DNA of 64,000 bases, taken from positions 1 to 64,000 of the forward strand of contig NZ_JAUJUJ010000008.1 of the NCBI RefSeq assembly GCF_030711595.1. The letters run 5' to 3'. The position numbers and the translations under genes were made by a program. The notes beneath the pieces were generated by a model. The model made no database searches. It worked only from the letters and a program-made list of their open reading frames with translations, and was not told the origin of the DNA. Positions 18,674 to 28,200 of the stretch are shown here, one piece after another; the stretch's first letter is position 1; every line of letters begins with the position of its first letter. Origin of the DNA: Stenotrophomonas sp. YIM B06876 (GTDB lineage Bacteria > Pseudomonadota > Gammaproteobacteria > Xanthomonadales > Xanthomonadaceae).

Positions 18674-19198
18674 TCACTTCTTTTTCGGCGCAATCATCAT
18701 GACCATCTGCCGGCCTTCCAGGCGCGGACGCGACTCGATCACGATGTCCTCACCAAGATCACTTTCGATGCGGGCCGCCATTTCACGCCCCAGCTCCTGG
18801 TGACTCATCTCACGGCCACGGAAGCGGATGTTGACCTTGATCTTGTCGCCATCTTCCAGAAAACCGCGCATCTTGCGCAGCTTGATCTGGTAGTCCCCGT
18901 CATCGGTGACCGGACGGAATTTGACTTCCTTGATCTCGACCTGCTTGGTCTTCTTCTTGGCTTCGTTCGCTTTCTTCTGCGCTTCGAACTTGAACTTGCC
19001 AAAGTCCATGATCTTGCACACCGGCGGATCGGCCTGCGGCTGGATCTCGACCAGATCCAGACCTTCCTCCTCAGCCTTCGACAGTGCTTCGTCGCGCGTC
19101 AACACGCCGAGCATTTCACCGTCGCTACCGATCACGCGCACGCGCGGCACACGGATTTCCTGATTCTTGCGGTTCTGTTTGTTGTCAGGGGTACTGAT
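18674..19198 (-). CDS. infC: Translation initiation factor IF-3, ATC start codon
   Basis: A 174-residue factor that binds the 30S subunit and checks start codons. Both domains are present: the N domain with [15 protein letters not shown] and [22 protein letters not shown], and the C domain with [17 protein letters not shown]. No ATG, GTG or TTG suits the conserved N-terminus ([15 protein letters not shown]); the only codon in place is ATC at 19196-19198, with a GGGAG Shine-Dalgarno 8 bases before it. Rare AUU/AUC/AUA starts are the known basis of IF-3 autoregulation. A start at the GTG at 19150 would remove 16 conserved residues. It lies 75 bases behind thrS. Confidence 0.93.
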   Translation of the reverse strand: MSTPDNKQNRKNQEIRVPRVRVIGSDGEMLGVLTRDEALSKAEEEGLDLVEIQPQADPPVCKIMDFGKFKFEAQKKANEAKKKTKQVEIKEVKFRPVTDDGDYQIKLRKMRGFLEDGDKIKVNIRFRGREMSHQELGREMAARIESDLGEDIVIESRPRLEGRQMVMMIAPKKK

Positions 19199-19273
19199 GT
19201 TGCAATCTCCCAGTGGAATCGAACCGGCCCCAGCAGAGCTCTCTACCAGGGCCGGGCTTTAGCTTGCTGCAGC

Positions 19274-21178
19274 TTACAACGTCCGCTCGGCCTGCAAGCG
19301 GCCAATGAAGGCCTGGACAGACATCGTACCCAGATCCTCACCCGCCCGCGTGCGCACGGCCACGGCACCCTCCTCCTTCTCGCGATCACCGATCACCAGC
19401 AGATAGGGCACCCGCTGCAGCGTGTGCTCGCGGATTTTACGGCCGATTTTCTCGTTACGCAAATCGGCGATCACGCGGAAGCCTTGCCCCGCAAGGGTTT
19501 TGCGCACATCGTCGCCGTAATCGGCCTGTGCGTCGGTGATGTTGGCCACCACCACCTGGGTCGGCGCCAGCCAGGCGGGGAATGCGCCAGCGTGATGCTC
19601 GATCAAAATACCGATGAAGCGCTCCATCGAACCGACGATTGCGCGGTGCAGCATGACCGGATGCTTCTTCTGGCTGTTCTCGTCCACGTACTCGGCGCCC
19701 AAGCGGCCGGGCATCATGAAATCGACCTGCATCGTGCCCAGCTGCCAGGTACGACCGATCGCGTCCTTGAGGTGGTACTCGATCTTGGGACCATAGAACG
19801 CCCCCTCGCCCGGCAACTCCTGCCACTCGACGCCGCAGCTGGACAGCGCCGCGCGCAGCGCGCCTTCGGCCTTGTCCCAGGTGTCGTCATCGCCCAGGCG
19901 CTTTTCCGGGCGCAGCGCGATCTTGATCTGGATATCGTCGAAACCGAACGCGGCATACACCGCCAGCGCCTGCCGGTGGAACGCGGTGACTTCGGCTTCG
20001 ATCTGGCTCTCGGTGCAGAAGATGTGGCCATCGTCCTGGGTGAAACCACGCACGCGCAGGATGCCGTGCAACGCGCCCGACGGCTCATTGCGATGGCAGG
20101 CGCCGAATTCGCCATAGCGGATCGGCAGGTCGCGGTAGCTGTGCAGGCCCTGGTTGAACACCTGCACGTGGCCCGGGCAATTCATCGGCTTGAGCGCATA
20201 GGTGCGCTTTTCCGACTCGGTGAAGAACATGTTTTCCTGGTAGTTGTCCCAATGGCCGGACTTCTGCCACAGCGATACATCCAGGATCTGCGGGCAGCGC
20301 ACTTCGCCGTAGCCGCTGTCGCGATAGACCTTGCGCATGTACTGCTCGACCACCTGCCACAGCGCCCAGCCCTTGGGGTGCCAGAACACCAGGCCCGGCG
20401 CTTCTTCCTGCAGATGGAACAACTCCTGCTGCTTGCCGATGCGGCGGTGGTCGCGCATTTCGGCTTCTTCGATGCGTTTGATGTAGGCCTCCAGCTGCTT
20501 CTTGTCGGCCCAGGCGGTGCCGTAGATGCGCTGCAGCTGCTCGTTCTTGGCATCACCGCGCCAGTAGGCACCGGAAATGCGGGTCAGCTTGAACGCTTTC
20601 AGAAAACGCGTGTTGGGCACGTGCGGGCCGCGGCACATGTCCACGTATTCCTGGTGGTAGTACATGCCCATGGCCTGGATGTCGGCGGACATGTCCTCGA
20701 TCAGGCGCAGCTTGTAGTCCTCGCCCCGCGCCTGGAAGATCTCGACGACCTCCGCGCGCGGCGTCACTTTCTTGATGACGTCGTAGTCCTGCGCGATCAG
20801 CTCGGCCATGCGCTTTTCAATCGCAGCCATGTCCTCCGGGGTGAACGGGCGTTCGGAGTAGATGTCGTAGTAGAAGCCTTCGGCGATGACCGGGCCGATC
20901 ACCATCTTCACCTCCGGATACAGCTGCTTGACCGCATGGCCAACCAGGTGGGCGCAGGAATGGCGAATGATCTCGACGCCCTCCTCGTCCTTGGCGGTGA
21001 TGATGCGCAGGCTGGCATCGTGGTCGATGACATCAACGGCATCCACCAGCACACCGTCCACCGAGCCGGCGATGGTGGCCTTGGCCAGGCCGGCGCCGAT
21101 CGACTGGGCGACGTCCATGACACTGACGGGGTTTTCGAACTCACGGCGGCTGCCGTCGGGGAGCGTGATCGCGATCAT
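19274..21178 (-). CDS. thrS: Threonine-tRNA ligase
   Basis: A 634-residue class II synthetase that charges tRNA-Thr and clears mischarged Ser. It shows an N-terminal TGS domain ([14 protein letters not shown]), the editing domain with [16 protein letters not shown] (zinc-like His/Cys site), the core with [17 protein letters not shown] and [15 protein letters not shown] motif 2 ([22 protein letters not shown]), and a C-terminal anticodon-binding domain. Length fits. It is the first gene of the cluster and is preceded by a leader with a Thr-rich peptide and terminator. Confidence 0.98.
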   Translation of the reverse strand: MIAITLPDGSRREFENPVSVMDVAQSIGAGLAKATIAGSVDGVLVDAVDVIDHDASLRIITAKDEEGVEIIRHSCAHLVGHAVKQLYPEVKMVIGPVIAEGFYYDIYSERPFTPEDMAAIEKRMAELIAQDYDVIKKVTPRAEVVEIFQARGEDYKLRLIEDMSADIQAMGMYYHQEYVDMCRGPHVPNTRFLKAFKLTRISGAYWRGDAKNEQLQRIYGTAWADKKQLEAYIKRIEEAEMRDHRRIGKQQELFHLQEEAPGLVFWHPKGWALWQVVEQYMRKVYRDSGYGEVRCPQILDVSLWQKSGHWDNYQENMFFTESEKRTYALKPMNCPGHVQVFNQGLHSYRDLPIRYGEFGACHRNEPSGALHGILRVRGFTQDDGHIFCTESQIEAEVTAFHRQALAVYAAFGFDDIQIKIALRPEKRLGDDDTWDKAEGALRAALSSCGVEWQELPGEGAFYGPKIEYHLKDAIGRTWQLGTMQVDFMMPGRLGAEYVDENSQKKHPVMLHRAIVGSMERFIGILIEHHAGAFPAWLAPTQVVVANITDAQADYGDDVRKTLAGQGFRVIADLRNEKIGRKIREHTLQRVPYLLVIGDREKEEGAVAVRTRAGEDLGTMSVQAFIGRLQAERTL

Positions 21179-21250
21179 GTCTGTGCTTTGGCTGATGGCC
21201 CGCGTAATGGGCCAGGGAATATGGATTCGAAGGGGAAGCGCGTGGCGAAT

Positions 21251-21274
21251 AAAAAAGGCGCCACGCGGGCGCCT
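21251..21274 (-). terminator. Intrinsic terminator (attenuator) in the thrS leader
   Basis: On the minus strand AGGCGCC and GGCGCCT form a 7-bp stem with a 5-base loop, followed directly by six T. It lies 72 bases before the thrS start, so full-length thrS mRNA requires read-through. Confidence 0.85.
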
Positions 21275-21298
21275 GTTGTCAGCGGCCGTCGGCAGTAC

Positions 21299-21325
21299 TC
21301 AGCGGTGGACGGTGGTAGTGCTCAT
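21299..21325 (-). CDS. Putative thrS leader peptide (MSTTTVHR)
   Basis: An eight-codon reading frame ATG-AGC-ACT-ACC-ACC-GTC-CAC-CGC-TGA: three of eight codons are consecutive Thr codons. Its stop is 24 bases before the terminator stem. Bases CCGUC inside the peptide region (21308-21312) can pair with GACGG (21286-21290), the kind of 1:2 stem that a ribosome stalled at Thr codons would disrupt. This is the layout of ribosome-mediated attenuation by charged tRNA-Thr. No strong Shine-Dalgarno is visible and the antiterminator is not worked out, so this is a prediction. The rest of the gap 21326-21595 must hold the promoter (a TAAGAT hexamer lies at 21386-21391); nothing else is seen. Confidence 0.6.
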   Translation of the reverse strand: MSTTTVHR

Positions 21326-21595
21326 GTCACACGCTCGGCCGGCGCTTGGCGCGGGCCACCTTGTTGCCTTGCTGCGGAGGCAATGATCTTAAACCAATCA
21401 AGGCATGAATGCGCCGCAACCGGCCTGAAGCCTACCTGCGCCGCGGGCGCCTGCCACCGCGGCCGGTCGATGCGCCGGCTATGGGCGCGACGAAGACCCG
21501 CGCGCCCTCGCTGATCGCGAATAACTGTAAGTGGCGCCGGCAAGGCAACACGCACAACGCCAACGCAGGCAGCCCCATCACTTTTCCCGAGGCAA

Positions 21596-21625
21596 CAAAA
21601 AACCGGCACGATGGCCGGCTTTTTC
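21596..21625 (-). terminator. Intrinsic terminator of tRNA-Val
   Basis: On the minus strand AGCCGGC / GCCGGTT with a 6-base loop is followed by a T run. A-rich and T-rich flanks on both sides mean it could act in both directions. Confidence 0.75.
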
Positions 21626-21660
21626 GATACCCACTTCCCGCCCGATATTCCGAACTGAAG

Positions 21661-21735
21661 TGGTGGGCGGTACAAGGTTCGAACTTGTGACCCCTACCAT
21701 GTCAAGGTAGTGCTCTACCGCTGAGCTAACCGCCC
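21661..21735 (-). tRNA. tRNA-Val (anticodon GAC)
   Basis: A 75-base cloverleaf with encoded CCA. The acceptor stem is GGGCGGT/ACCGCCC. The anticodon stem CTACC/GGTAG encloses TTGACAT, giving GAC. Confidence 0.97.
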
Positions 21736-21771
21736 GTATTCCCGCAATGAATTGTGCGTTGCGGGGCGCGT

Positions 21772-21800
21772 ATCTTAGTCCAGCCGTTTGCGAAGAACAA
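21772..21800 (-). promoter_or_regulatory. Sigma-70 promoter of tRNA-Val
   Basis: On the minus strand TTGTTC (21795-21800) and TAAGAT (21772-21777) are spaced by 17 bases, about 36 bases before the tRNA. Confidence 0.55.
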
Positions 21801-21833
21801 TAGCTTTCGCAAAATTTCAGCAATCTTTCCGCC

Positions 21834-23852
21834 TCAGCCCAGGCTGGCCTCCTTCAGCTGCCGGATCTGGTCACGGATGCGCGCCGCCTCCTCGAACTCG
21901 AGATCACGCGCGTGCTGGTACATCTGCTGCTCCAGCGCCTTGAGCCGGGCGGCGACCTGCGCCGGTCCAAGCGAGCGGTAATCCGTCGTTTCTTCGGCCA
22001 CACGCCGCCCGCGCCCCTTGCCGGAACGGCTGTCACCGCCCGCCTCCGTGCGCGCCCCTTCCAGGATGTCCACGATCGGCCGCGCCACCGACTTGGGCAC
22101 GATGCCGTGCGCTTCGTTGTACTCGACCTGTTTGGCGCGACGGCGGTCGGTCTCATCGATCGCCGCCTGCATTGAACGCGTTATCCGGTCCGCATACAGG
22201 ATGGCCTTGCCACGCACGTTGCGTGCCGCGCGACCGATGGTCTGGATCAACGAGCCGGTCGAGCGCAGAAAGCCCTCCTTGTCGGCGTCCAGAATGGCGA
22301 CCAGCGACACCTCCGGCATGTCCAGACCCTCGCGCAACAGGTTGATGCCGACCAGCACATCGAACTTGCCCAGACGCAGATCGCGGATGATCTCCACCCG
22401 CTCCACCGTGTCCACGTCCGAATGCAGGTAACGCACGCGAATGCCGTGCTCGCCCAGGTATTCGGTCAGGTTCTCGGCCATGCGCTTGGTCAGCGTGGTG
22501 ACCAGCACGCGGTCGCCCAGCTTGATGCGCTCGTGCACCTCGGACATCACGTCATCGACCTGGGTGCCAACCGGGCGGATCTCCACCACCGGATCGATCA
22601 ATCCAGTGGGCCGCACCACCAGCTCGGTGATCTCGCCGCCGGATTCACGCAACTCGTATGGCCCCGGTGTGGCCGACACATAGATGCTGCGCGGCGAGCG
22701 CGCCTCCCATTCCTCGAACCGCAGCGGCCGGTTGTCCAGCGCGGAAGGCAGGCGGAAACCGAACTCCACCAGCGTCTCCTTGCGCGAGCGGTCGCCCTTG
22801 TACATGGCACCGACCTGCGGCACCGTCACGTGCGATTCGTCGACCACCAGCAATGCATCGGCCGGCAGGTAGTCGAACAGGGTCGGCGGCGGTTCCCCGG
22901 GCGCCTTGCCGGTCAGGTGCCGCGAGTAGTTCTCGATGCCGTTGCAGTAGCCGACCTCGGCCATCATTTCCAGGTCGAACTGGGTGCGCTGGGCCAGCCG
23001 CTGCGCCTCGACCAGTTTGTTCTGCGAATAGAGCTGCTCCACCCGCTCCTTCGCTTCCACCTTGATCGTTTCCACCGCGGCCAGCACGCGTTCGCGCGTG
23101 GTGGCGTAATGGGTCTTGGGGTAGATGGTGTAACGCATCATCTTGCGCAGGCTTTCGCCGGTCAGCGGATCGAACATGCTCAGCTGTTCCACCTCGCCAT
23201 CGAACAGCTCGATGCGCACCGCCTCACCGTCCAGCTCGGCCGGGAACACATCGATCACTTCGCCACGTACGCGGAACGTACCGCGGTGCAACTCGTACTC
23301 GTTGCGCGTGTACTGCAACTGCGTCAGATGCCTGATCAGGTCGCGTTGATCGATGCGCTCGCCCTTGGACAGGATCAGCCGCATCGACAGATAGTCCTCC
23401 GGAGCGCCAAGGCCATAGATCGCCGACACCGTTGCCACCACAATCGCGTCCGGCCGCGACAACAGCGTCTTGGTCGCTGCCAGCCGCATCTGTTCGATGT
23501 GCTCGTTGATCGAACTGTCCTTCTCGATGAAGGTGTCCGACGACGGCACATAGGCCTCGGGCTGGTAGTAGTCGTAATAGCTGACGAAATACTCCACCGC
23601 GTTGTGCGGAAAGAACGCCTTGAACTCACCGTACAGCTGCGCGGCCAACGTCTTGTTTGGCGCCATCACCAGTGTCGGCTTCTGTACCTGCTGGATCACG
23701 TTGGCGATCGTGTAGGTCTTGCCGGACCCGGTGACGCCCAGCAGCGTCTGCTTGGCCACCCCTGCCTCGAAGCTGGCAACCAGCTTGTCGATGGCCGCGG
23801 GCTGGTCACCTGCCGGCGAATACGGGGAAACGAGCTCGAAACGGTCGGTCAT
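21834..23852 (-). CDS. uvrB: UvrABC system protein B
   Basis: A 672-residue helicase-like subunit of nucleotide excision repair that verifies damage handed over by UvrA and recruits UvrC. It has Walker A GVTGSGKT at 39-46, the beta-hairpin [16 protein letters not shown] helicase motif, [20 protein letters not shown] and QTIGRAARN, and a C-terminal UVR coiled coil ([24 protein letters not shown]). Start ATG at 23852 fits the family length (E. coli 673). It is transcribed away from the fimT gene. Confidence 0.98.
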   Translation of the reverse strand: MTDRFELVSPYSPAGDQPAAIDKLVASFEAGVAKQTLLGVTGSGKTYTIANVIQQVQKPTLVMAPNKTLAAQLYGEFKAFFPHNAVEYFVSYYDYYQPEAYVPSSDTFIEKDSSINEHIEQMRLAATKTLLSRPDAIVVATVSAIYGLGAPEDYLSMRLILSKGERIDQRDLIRHLTQLQYTRNEYELHRGTFRVRGEVIDVFPAELDGEAVRIELFDGEVEQLSMFDPLTGESLRKMMRYTIYPKTHYATTRERVLAAVETIKVEAKERVEQLYSQNKLVEAQRLAQRTQFDLEMMAEVGYCNGIENYSRHLTGKAPGEPPPTLFDYLPADALLVVDESHVTVPQVGAMYKGDRSRKETLVEFGFRLPSALDNRPLRFEEWEARSPRSIYVSATPGPYELRESGGEITELVVRPTGLIDPVVEIRPVGTQVDDVMSEVHERIKLGDRVLVTTLTKRMAENLTEYLGEHGIRVRYLHSDVDTVERVEIIRDLRLGKFDVLVGINLLREGLDMPEVSLVAILDADKEGFLRSTGSLIQTIGRAARNVRGKAILYADRITRSMQAAIDETDRRRAKQVEYNEAHGIVPKSVARPIVDILEGARTEAGGDSRSGKGRGRRVAEETTDYRSLGPAQVAARLKALEQQMYQHARDLEFEEAARIRDQIRQLKEASLG

Positions 23853-24014
23853 GGCGACGTCAACGGCGGGGGTTGTCAAGTATAGCGAGCCTGCGGATGA
23901 CAGCCGGACAAGGAACTTCCCTACCCGCCAACCCGCCCTCGCCCGAATGGCGGGCCCGAAGCGGGAACGCAACATGCCCATGTGCCCGGATACAGGGCAA
24001 ATCCAGGAAGGATC

Positions 24015-24560
24015 ATGGCAAGGACGCCACCTGACGGCCGCTTCCCGGGCAACGGGTTCACGCTGATCGAAGCCCTCATCACCGTCGCCATCCTGTCGGT
24101 CACCCTGGCGATCGCCGCACCCTCCCTGAGCGAGTTCAGCCGTCGCCAACGTGGCATCGCCGCCACCAACCTGCTCGTCACCCATCTGCATCTGGCGCGC
24201 ACCCACGCGGTGACTCACCGCGCGACCACCTCGGTCTGCCCATCCGCCGATATGAGCACCTGCATTGCCGGCTCCGACTGGAGCTCCGGCTGGATCGTAT
24301 TTTTCGACCCCCGCGGAAACAAGCGCCCCGACAGTGCCAGCGACATCATCTGGAAGGAATCGAGAGCTACGAATACCGGCATCAGCATCACCTCAACCAC
24401 CGGCCGACCGCAGGTCCGCTATCTGCAGGACGGGAGGAGTTCGGGGAGCAACCTCACCGTAAGCATCTGCACGCAAAAACGGCTGTTGAACCAGATCATC
24501 ATCAACAATGCGGGCCGCGCGCGACTCGCCCGCCCGACACAACCGACGCCTTGCCCGTAG
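24015..24560 (+). CDS. fimT: Type IV minor pilin, FimT/GspH family
   Basis: A 181-residue prepilin. The leader ends at Gly14 and is followed by FTLIEALI, the N-methylated processing site with Glu at +5, then a hydrophobic helix of about 20 residues. The C-terminal globular part ([18 protein letters not shown], a Cys pair) matches GspH/FimT. Such proteins help to prime pilus assembly and in some species bind DNA for uptake. Start ATG at 24015 has an AGGAAGGA site. It stands apart from the minor-pilin operon at 24.8-31.6 kb, which has its own fimT. Confidence 0.85.
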   Translation: MARTPPDGRFPGNGFTLIEALITVAILSVTLAIAAPSLSEFSRRQRGIAATNLLVTHLHLARTHAVTHRATTSVCPSADMSTCIAGSDWSSGWIVFFDPRGNKRPDSASDIIWKESRATNTGISITSTTGRPQVRYLQDGRSSGSNLTVSICTQKRLLNQIIINNAGRARLARPTQPTPCP

Positions 24561-24590
24561 GCGGGAACATCCATGACCGCGCTGCGGCTA

Positions 24591-24619
24591 TTGCACATCC
24601 CTACATGCACCAATACAAT
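24591..24619 (+). promoter_or_regulatory. Sigma-70 promoter of tRNA-Asn
   Basis: TTGCAC (24591-24596) and TACAAT (24614-24619) are spaced by exactly 17 bases, placing the start point within a few bases of the tRNA 5' end. Confidence 0.75.
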
Positions 24620-24628
24620 GCGCACCTC

Positions 24629-24705
24629 GCCCGAATAGCTCAGCCGGTTAGAGCACTTGACTGTTAATCAGGGGGTCGTTGGTTCGAGTCCAACTTCGGG
24701 CGCCA
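24629..24705 (+). tRNA. tRNA-Asn (anticodon GTT)
   Basis: A 77-base cloverleaf with encoded CCA. The acceptor stem is GCCCGAA/TTCGGGC. The anticodon stem CTTGA/TCAGG (with a wobble) encloses CTGTTAA, giving GTT. Confidence 0.96.
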
Positions 24706-24713
24706 AATGAAAA

Positions 24714-24741
24714 AACCTGCCTTACGGCAGGTTTTTTTTTT
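24714..24741 (+). terminator. Bidirectional terminator between tRNA-Asn and pilE
   Basis: AACCTGCC/GGCAGGTT with a TTAC loop is flanked by A on the left and eleven T on the right, so it can end both tRNA-Asn (plus) and the pilin operon (minus). Confidence 0.85.
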
Positions 24742-24811
24742 GCACCTTCTACAAGTGGGCGCCTCGGTGACGCTCACTTGCGGAATGATCAGCGCAAGTG
24801 CCTCTTTGGCA

Positions 24812-25264
24812 TTACCAGCACTCACCCGCAGTAGCCGCCGTGCCGGTCTTGCCACGAGCACCCTTGGCATCAATGGATAGCGTCCCGCACTTTCCATCCT
24901 TCTGCTTGGCAGTAGGCGTCGCAGTGATGGCGTAAGTTTTCGCAGCCGGCGCAGCACTGAAAGCAATCACATAAAAATCGTCCACACCCTGCCCACACTG
25001 TGCCGGCGCTGGGGCATTCGCGTAAGTCATATTAGTCGTGTAAAAGCGCTCCATGAATTGCGCTCGTTCCTGCAAGCATGCAGCAGCAGTCGCACGCCGG
25101 GTTTTTATTACATGCGCCTGATAGCTGGGTAACGCGATGGCGGAGAGAATCGCCACGATCGCCACCACGACCATCAACTCGATCAAGGTAAACCCAGCCA
25201 CCCTGGACCGCGCCGGCAACAGGGAGTCGCTATCGCGCCCCCCTTTGATCATCGGAATCATCAT
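24812..25264 (-). CDS. pilE: Type IV pilin PilE (minor pilin)
   Basis: A 150-residue prepilin with an unusually long leader of about 24 residues, then Gly followed by FTLIELMVVVAIVAILSAIALPSY, the classical type IV pilin N-terminus with Glu5. The C-terminal part has the Cys pattern of PilE (LQERAQFMERFYTTNMTY, CGTLSID, C-terminal GECW). I chose the ATG at 25264 because GGGAG lies 8 bases before it; a GTG at 25273 overlaps the pilY1 stop but has no site. It is the last gene of the operon, before the bidirectional terminator. Confidence 0.88.
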   Translation of the reverse strand: MMIPMIKGGRDSDSLLPARSRVAGFTLIELMVVVAIVAILSAIALPSYQAHVIKTRRATAAACLQERAQFMERFYTTNMTYANAPAPAQCGQGVDDFYVIAFSAAPAAKTYAITATPTAKQKDGKCGTLSIDAKGARGKTGTAATAGECW

Positions 25265-25269
25265 CTCAG

Positions 25270-28200
25270 TCACTCCCTGATAAGTTCACGCCACGAAACA
25301 CGCCGGACATTCATGGAGGACGCGTTGGTCTTGATCACTTTGCTACTACCATCATCCAAGCCGGTATACATGGTGTCACCCAGGAAAATCGGGTTGTTCG
25401 GGCTGCTGTCATAACCAATGCCCGACACCGGCACTCCGTTCAAAGTATCACCACTGTTAAACGCCCCATCGCCATTGACATCAAAGAATGTCTGCGCGAG
25501 CCGACCGCCGGTAAACGGCGAAATGGCCATGGTAAAGCCGGTACCACTGGGACTGCAGACATCATTCGAGTCCGGTATGCGGGTGGTGCCGATCAACGCC
25601 AGTCCCTGGAAGAAATTCGGCTCGACCATACGCTCACCGCGCTGACCACCAGTACCAGGTGACACCAGATCCAGATACCAGCCGTTCAAGCCAGCGGTAG
25701 CATAGGACTCCAGTGCTCTGGCGTTGACGCCTTTGACAGACCCTTCAGCAAGAATCGCCGTGCTGCGCAGATTGGCCTTACTGACAGGCAAGGCACCCTT
25801 ATCTATTATCCCATACCAGCTCTGCACCGCCTTGCTGGCGATATCGGCGGAGCTCAGATAACGACCAGTTCCAAAAAATACCCACGTTTCCGCAGTGGCA
25901 GGATTCTTGGCCACCAGCGGAGTCGCGGTAATGGGCTGCGAAGCCCCCGCAGCGAACAGCTTCTGGGAGGCACCCGCACCGGTCAGGCCGGTGAACTTCC
26001 ACATATTCCCAAGATTGTCGCCAGCATAGACTGTATCGACAAAGCCGCTGTTGTTTGACGACCACGCATTGATACCCGACAACCCGTTATCCGACCCCAC
26101 CCCAGTATCAATGGTGGATACGGCGCCATTCGTCAGACTGACCATCACCAGCTGCGCGCGCTGGCCCGTACTGTTGGGCCCATTGCCAACCAGCACCCTC
26201 CAGTCACCATCCGCAAGCTGCGCAATGATCGGCTGCCCAAGGTTGTTACCCAACGCCGGAATATCGGTGGCGCTCTTTTCCCACAACAGTGAAGGTGCGG
26301 TGGGATTGGTTACGTTCAGCGCGAACAGGCCGCGGCCACCACGCCCCAGACTGCCCACCAACACGGTCTTCCAGGACCCGCCCGTATACACATCGGCAAC
26401 AGTCAGATCACCATCCACCGTATAGCTATGCGGATAATCGGGATCGGTATATCCCTTGGCACCGATCAACTTACCCATCGACGCGGTGGGCACGAAAGCA
26501 AACACCTCCGCACCGGTATTGGCATTAAACGCGTGCAGCATGCCATCGTTCGCACCCACATAGACCACCGGGATGCGGCTGCTGGAGGTATTAGCCGCCA
26601 CAAACGAAGCGTAGGTCGATGCACCCGAGAATGACTGGCCAAGATAAAGACGACTGTTTGGAGTGCCCACATATACCGGCTGTGAATTCACAATGTCACC
26701 CAGGACACTGCGGCGCGCACGAAACTTGCCCGCGGGTGCTTCCTTGGATCGGTCGCCACGCAAATAATTGATTTCGTCCGCACTTGCGGATGCCAGCGGG
26801 GTGCCACCAAGCTTTCCGGCTTCAAAGCTATTCAGCGAAGCACCATTGGCAAAGAATATTTTACGCGCAGCCTTGCCACCCACTACCGTGCTATTGAGTG
26901 GCCCCCACAACGGAAATTGACTTGTGGCTGACCATGCTGCAGTCAGTGCGGGCGCTTTATCGTCGGTAGAAACATTGACGTTATACCCGGTCAACTCACC
27001 ACCCCAGCTACCGCCATAGAATTGGGCCTGATAGGTCATTGCCCCGGCCTCCAACTTGGTCGTGTTGCTGGCGAACGAGCTGCCGGAGCCCTGCATTTCC
27101 TGAATGATGTTCTTGAACGCAAGCGTCAGACTTTCCACCATCTTGTCCGCTTCGCTGGCTACATAGAAGTTGTCAGGACGCTTATCACCGGTGGACAGCA
27201 CGTCACCCGTCGTTGTCCACAGCGAATCCGGAAGAGCGGCGGTACGGGTATCCGGATCAAATCCGGCTGGTACGTTGAAGCCACCATATTTGGCCGCCAG
27301 CCAATACTGGTTACTGGCCTTGCCTAGAAGAACCTGATTTTCACGGACATCCACCCAATAAGTGGAGACGGTCTGCTTTCCTTTTGTCTGCGGAACCGCA
27401 GCGTCATCCGGGCGAATATCCCTCGTATGGGAATCATAGGCCAGACCGGCAATATATGCCGTATTATTCCGCCCGGTAAACTGGTCCGAGGCCTTCTTAT
27501 TAATTCCTTCCATGACAAACACCTTGTTGGTCATGACAGACACATCAACGGTTTTATCCGCAGCAACCAAAGCTGGAGTAGCTGGCTCATTTCCGCGATA
27601 GGTACTACCCGGAAGATTGCCATCGACGTGCGTATTTACGTCGCCAATTCCCAGAATGGCGTTTACCTGGCAGCTATATCGAATGGGATCATCCCACGCC
27701 GTTATAACAGGAAACCCATCAGCCAACTGGTATTTGGCATCCGCACTGCCAGTCATATTTGAGTACTGCGAAACATTGCCCAGATTTTTGAAGTAGCGGA
27801 TGGCCGCATAATAGAGCTCACTTACCGGATCATATGACTTCGGAACCTTCGGAGTCATTCGGCCAAACTTGTTCAAATAATTTATGACACCACTATTAAC
27901 AACCGCAGCATCAGTATTCTTAGCATCCACGCCATCCGGATTATCAATAAGCTGCCCAGTAACCGGATTCCATTCAGCCGCAGAATTCGCGACCACACCC
28001 AATTCCGGATAGTGAGAATTCGGGCCCACAAACTTCTGTCGCGCACGCATCACACCACCATCTCGAGCGGTAGTGGAATCATTAAGGTAGCCAAATATAC
28101 TGAAACGAATCTTCTGCGAATACTCCTGCACCAACCCCTCAGGCTTGTATCCACCAGAGTATTTAACGCAATTATCTTCAAGCATACCAGCAACACAAAC

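Noticed and set aside
18800..21514. Plus-strand open frame of 904 codons opposite infC and thrS
   Set aside because: Antisense shadow of conserved synthetase codons; no motif or start signal.
23853..24014. LexA box upstream of uvrB
   Set aside because: A -10-like TATACT is present, but no match to the E. coli CTG-N10-CAG pattern was seen (only a CTG-N7-CAG).
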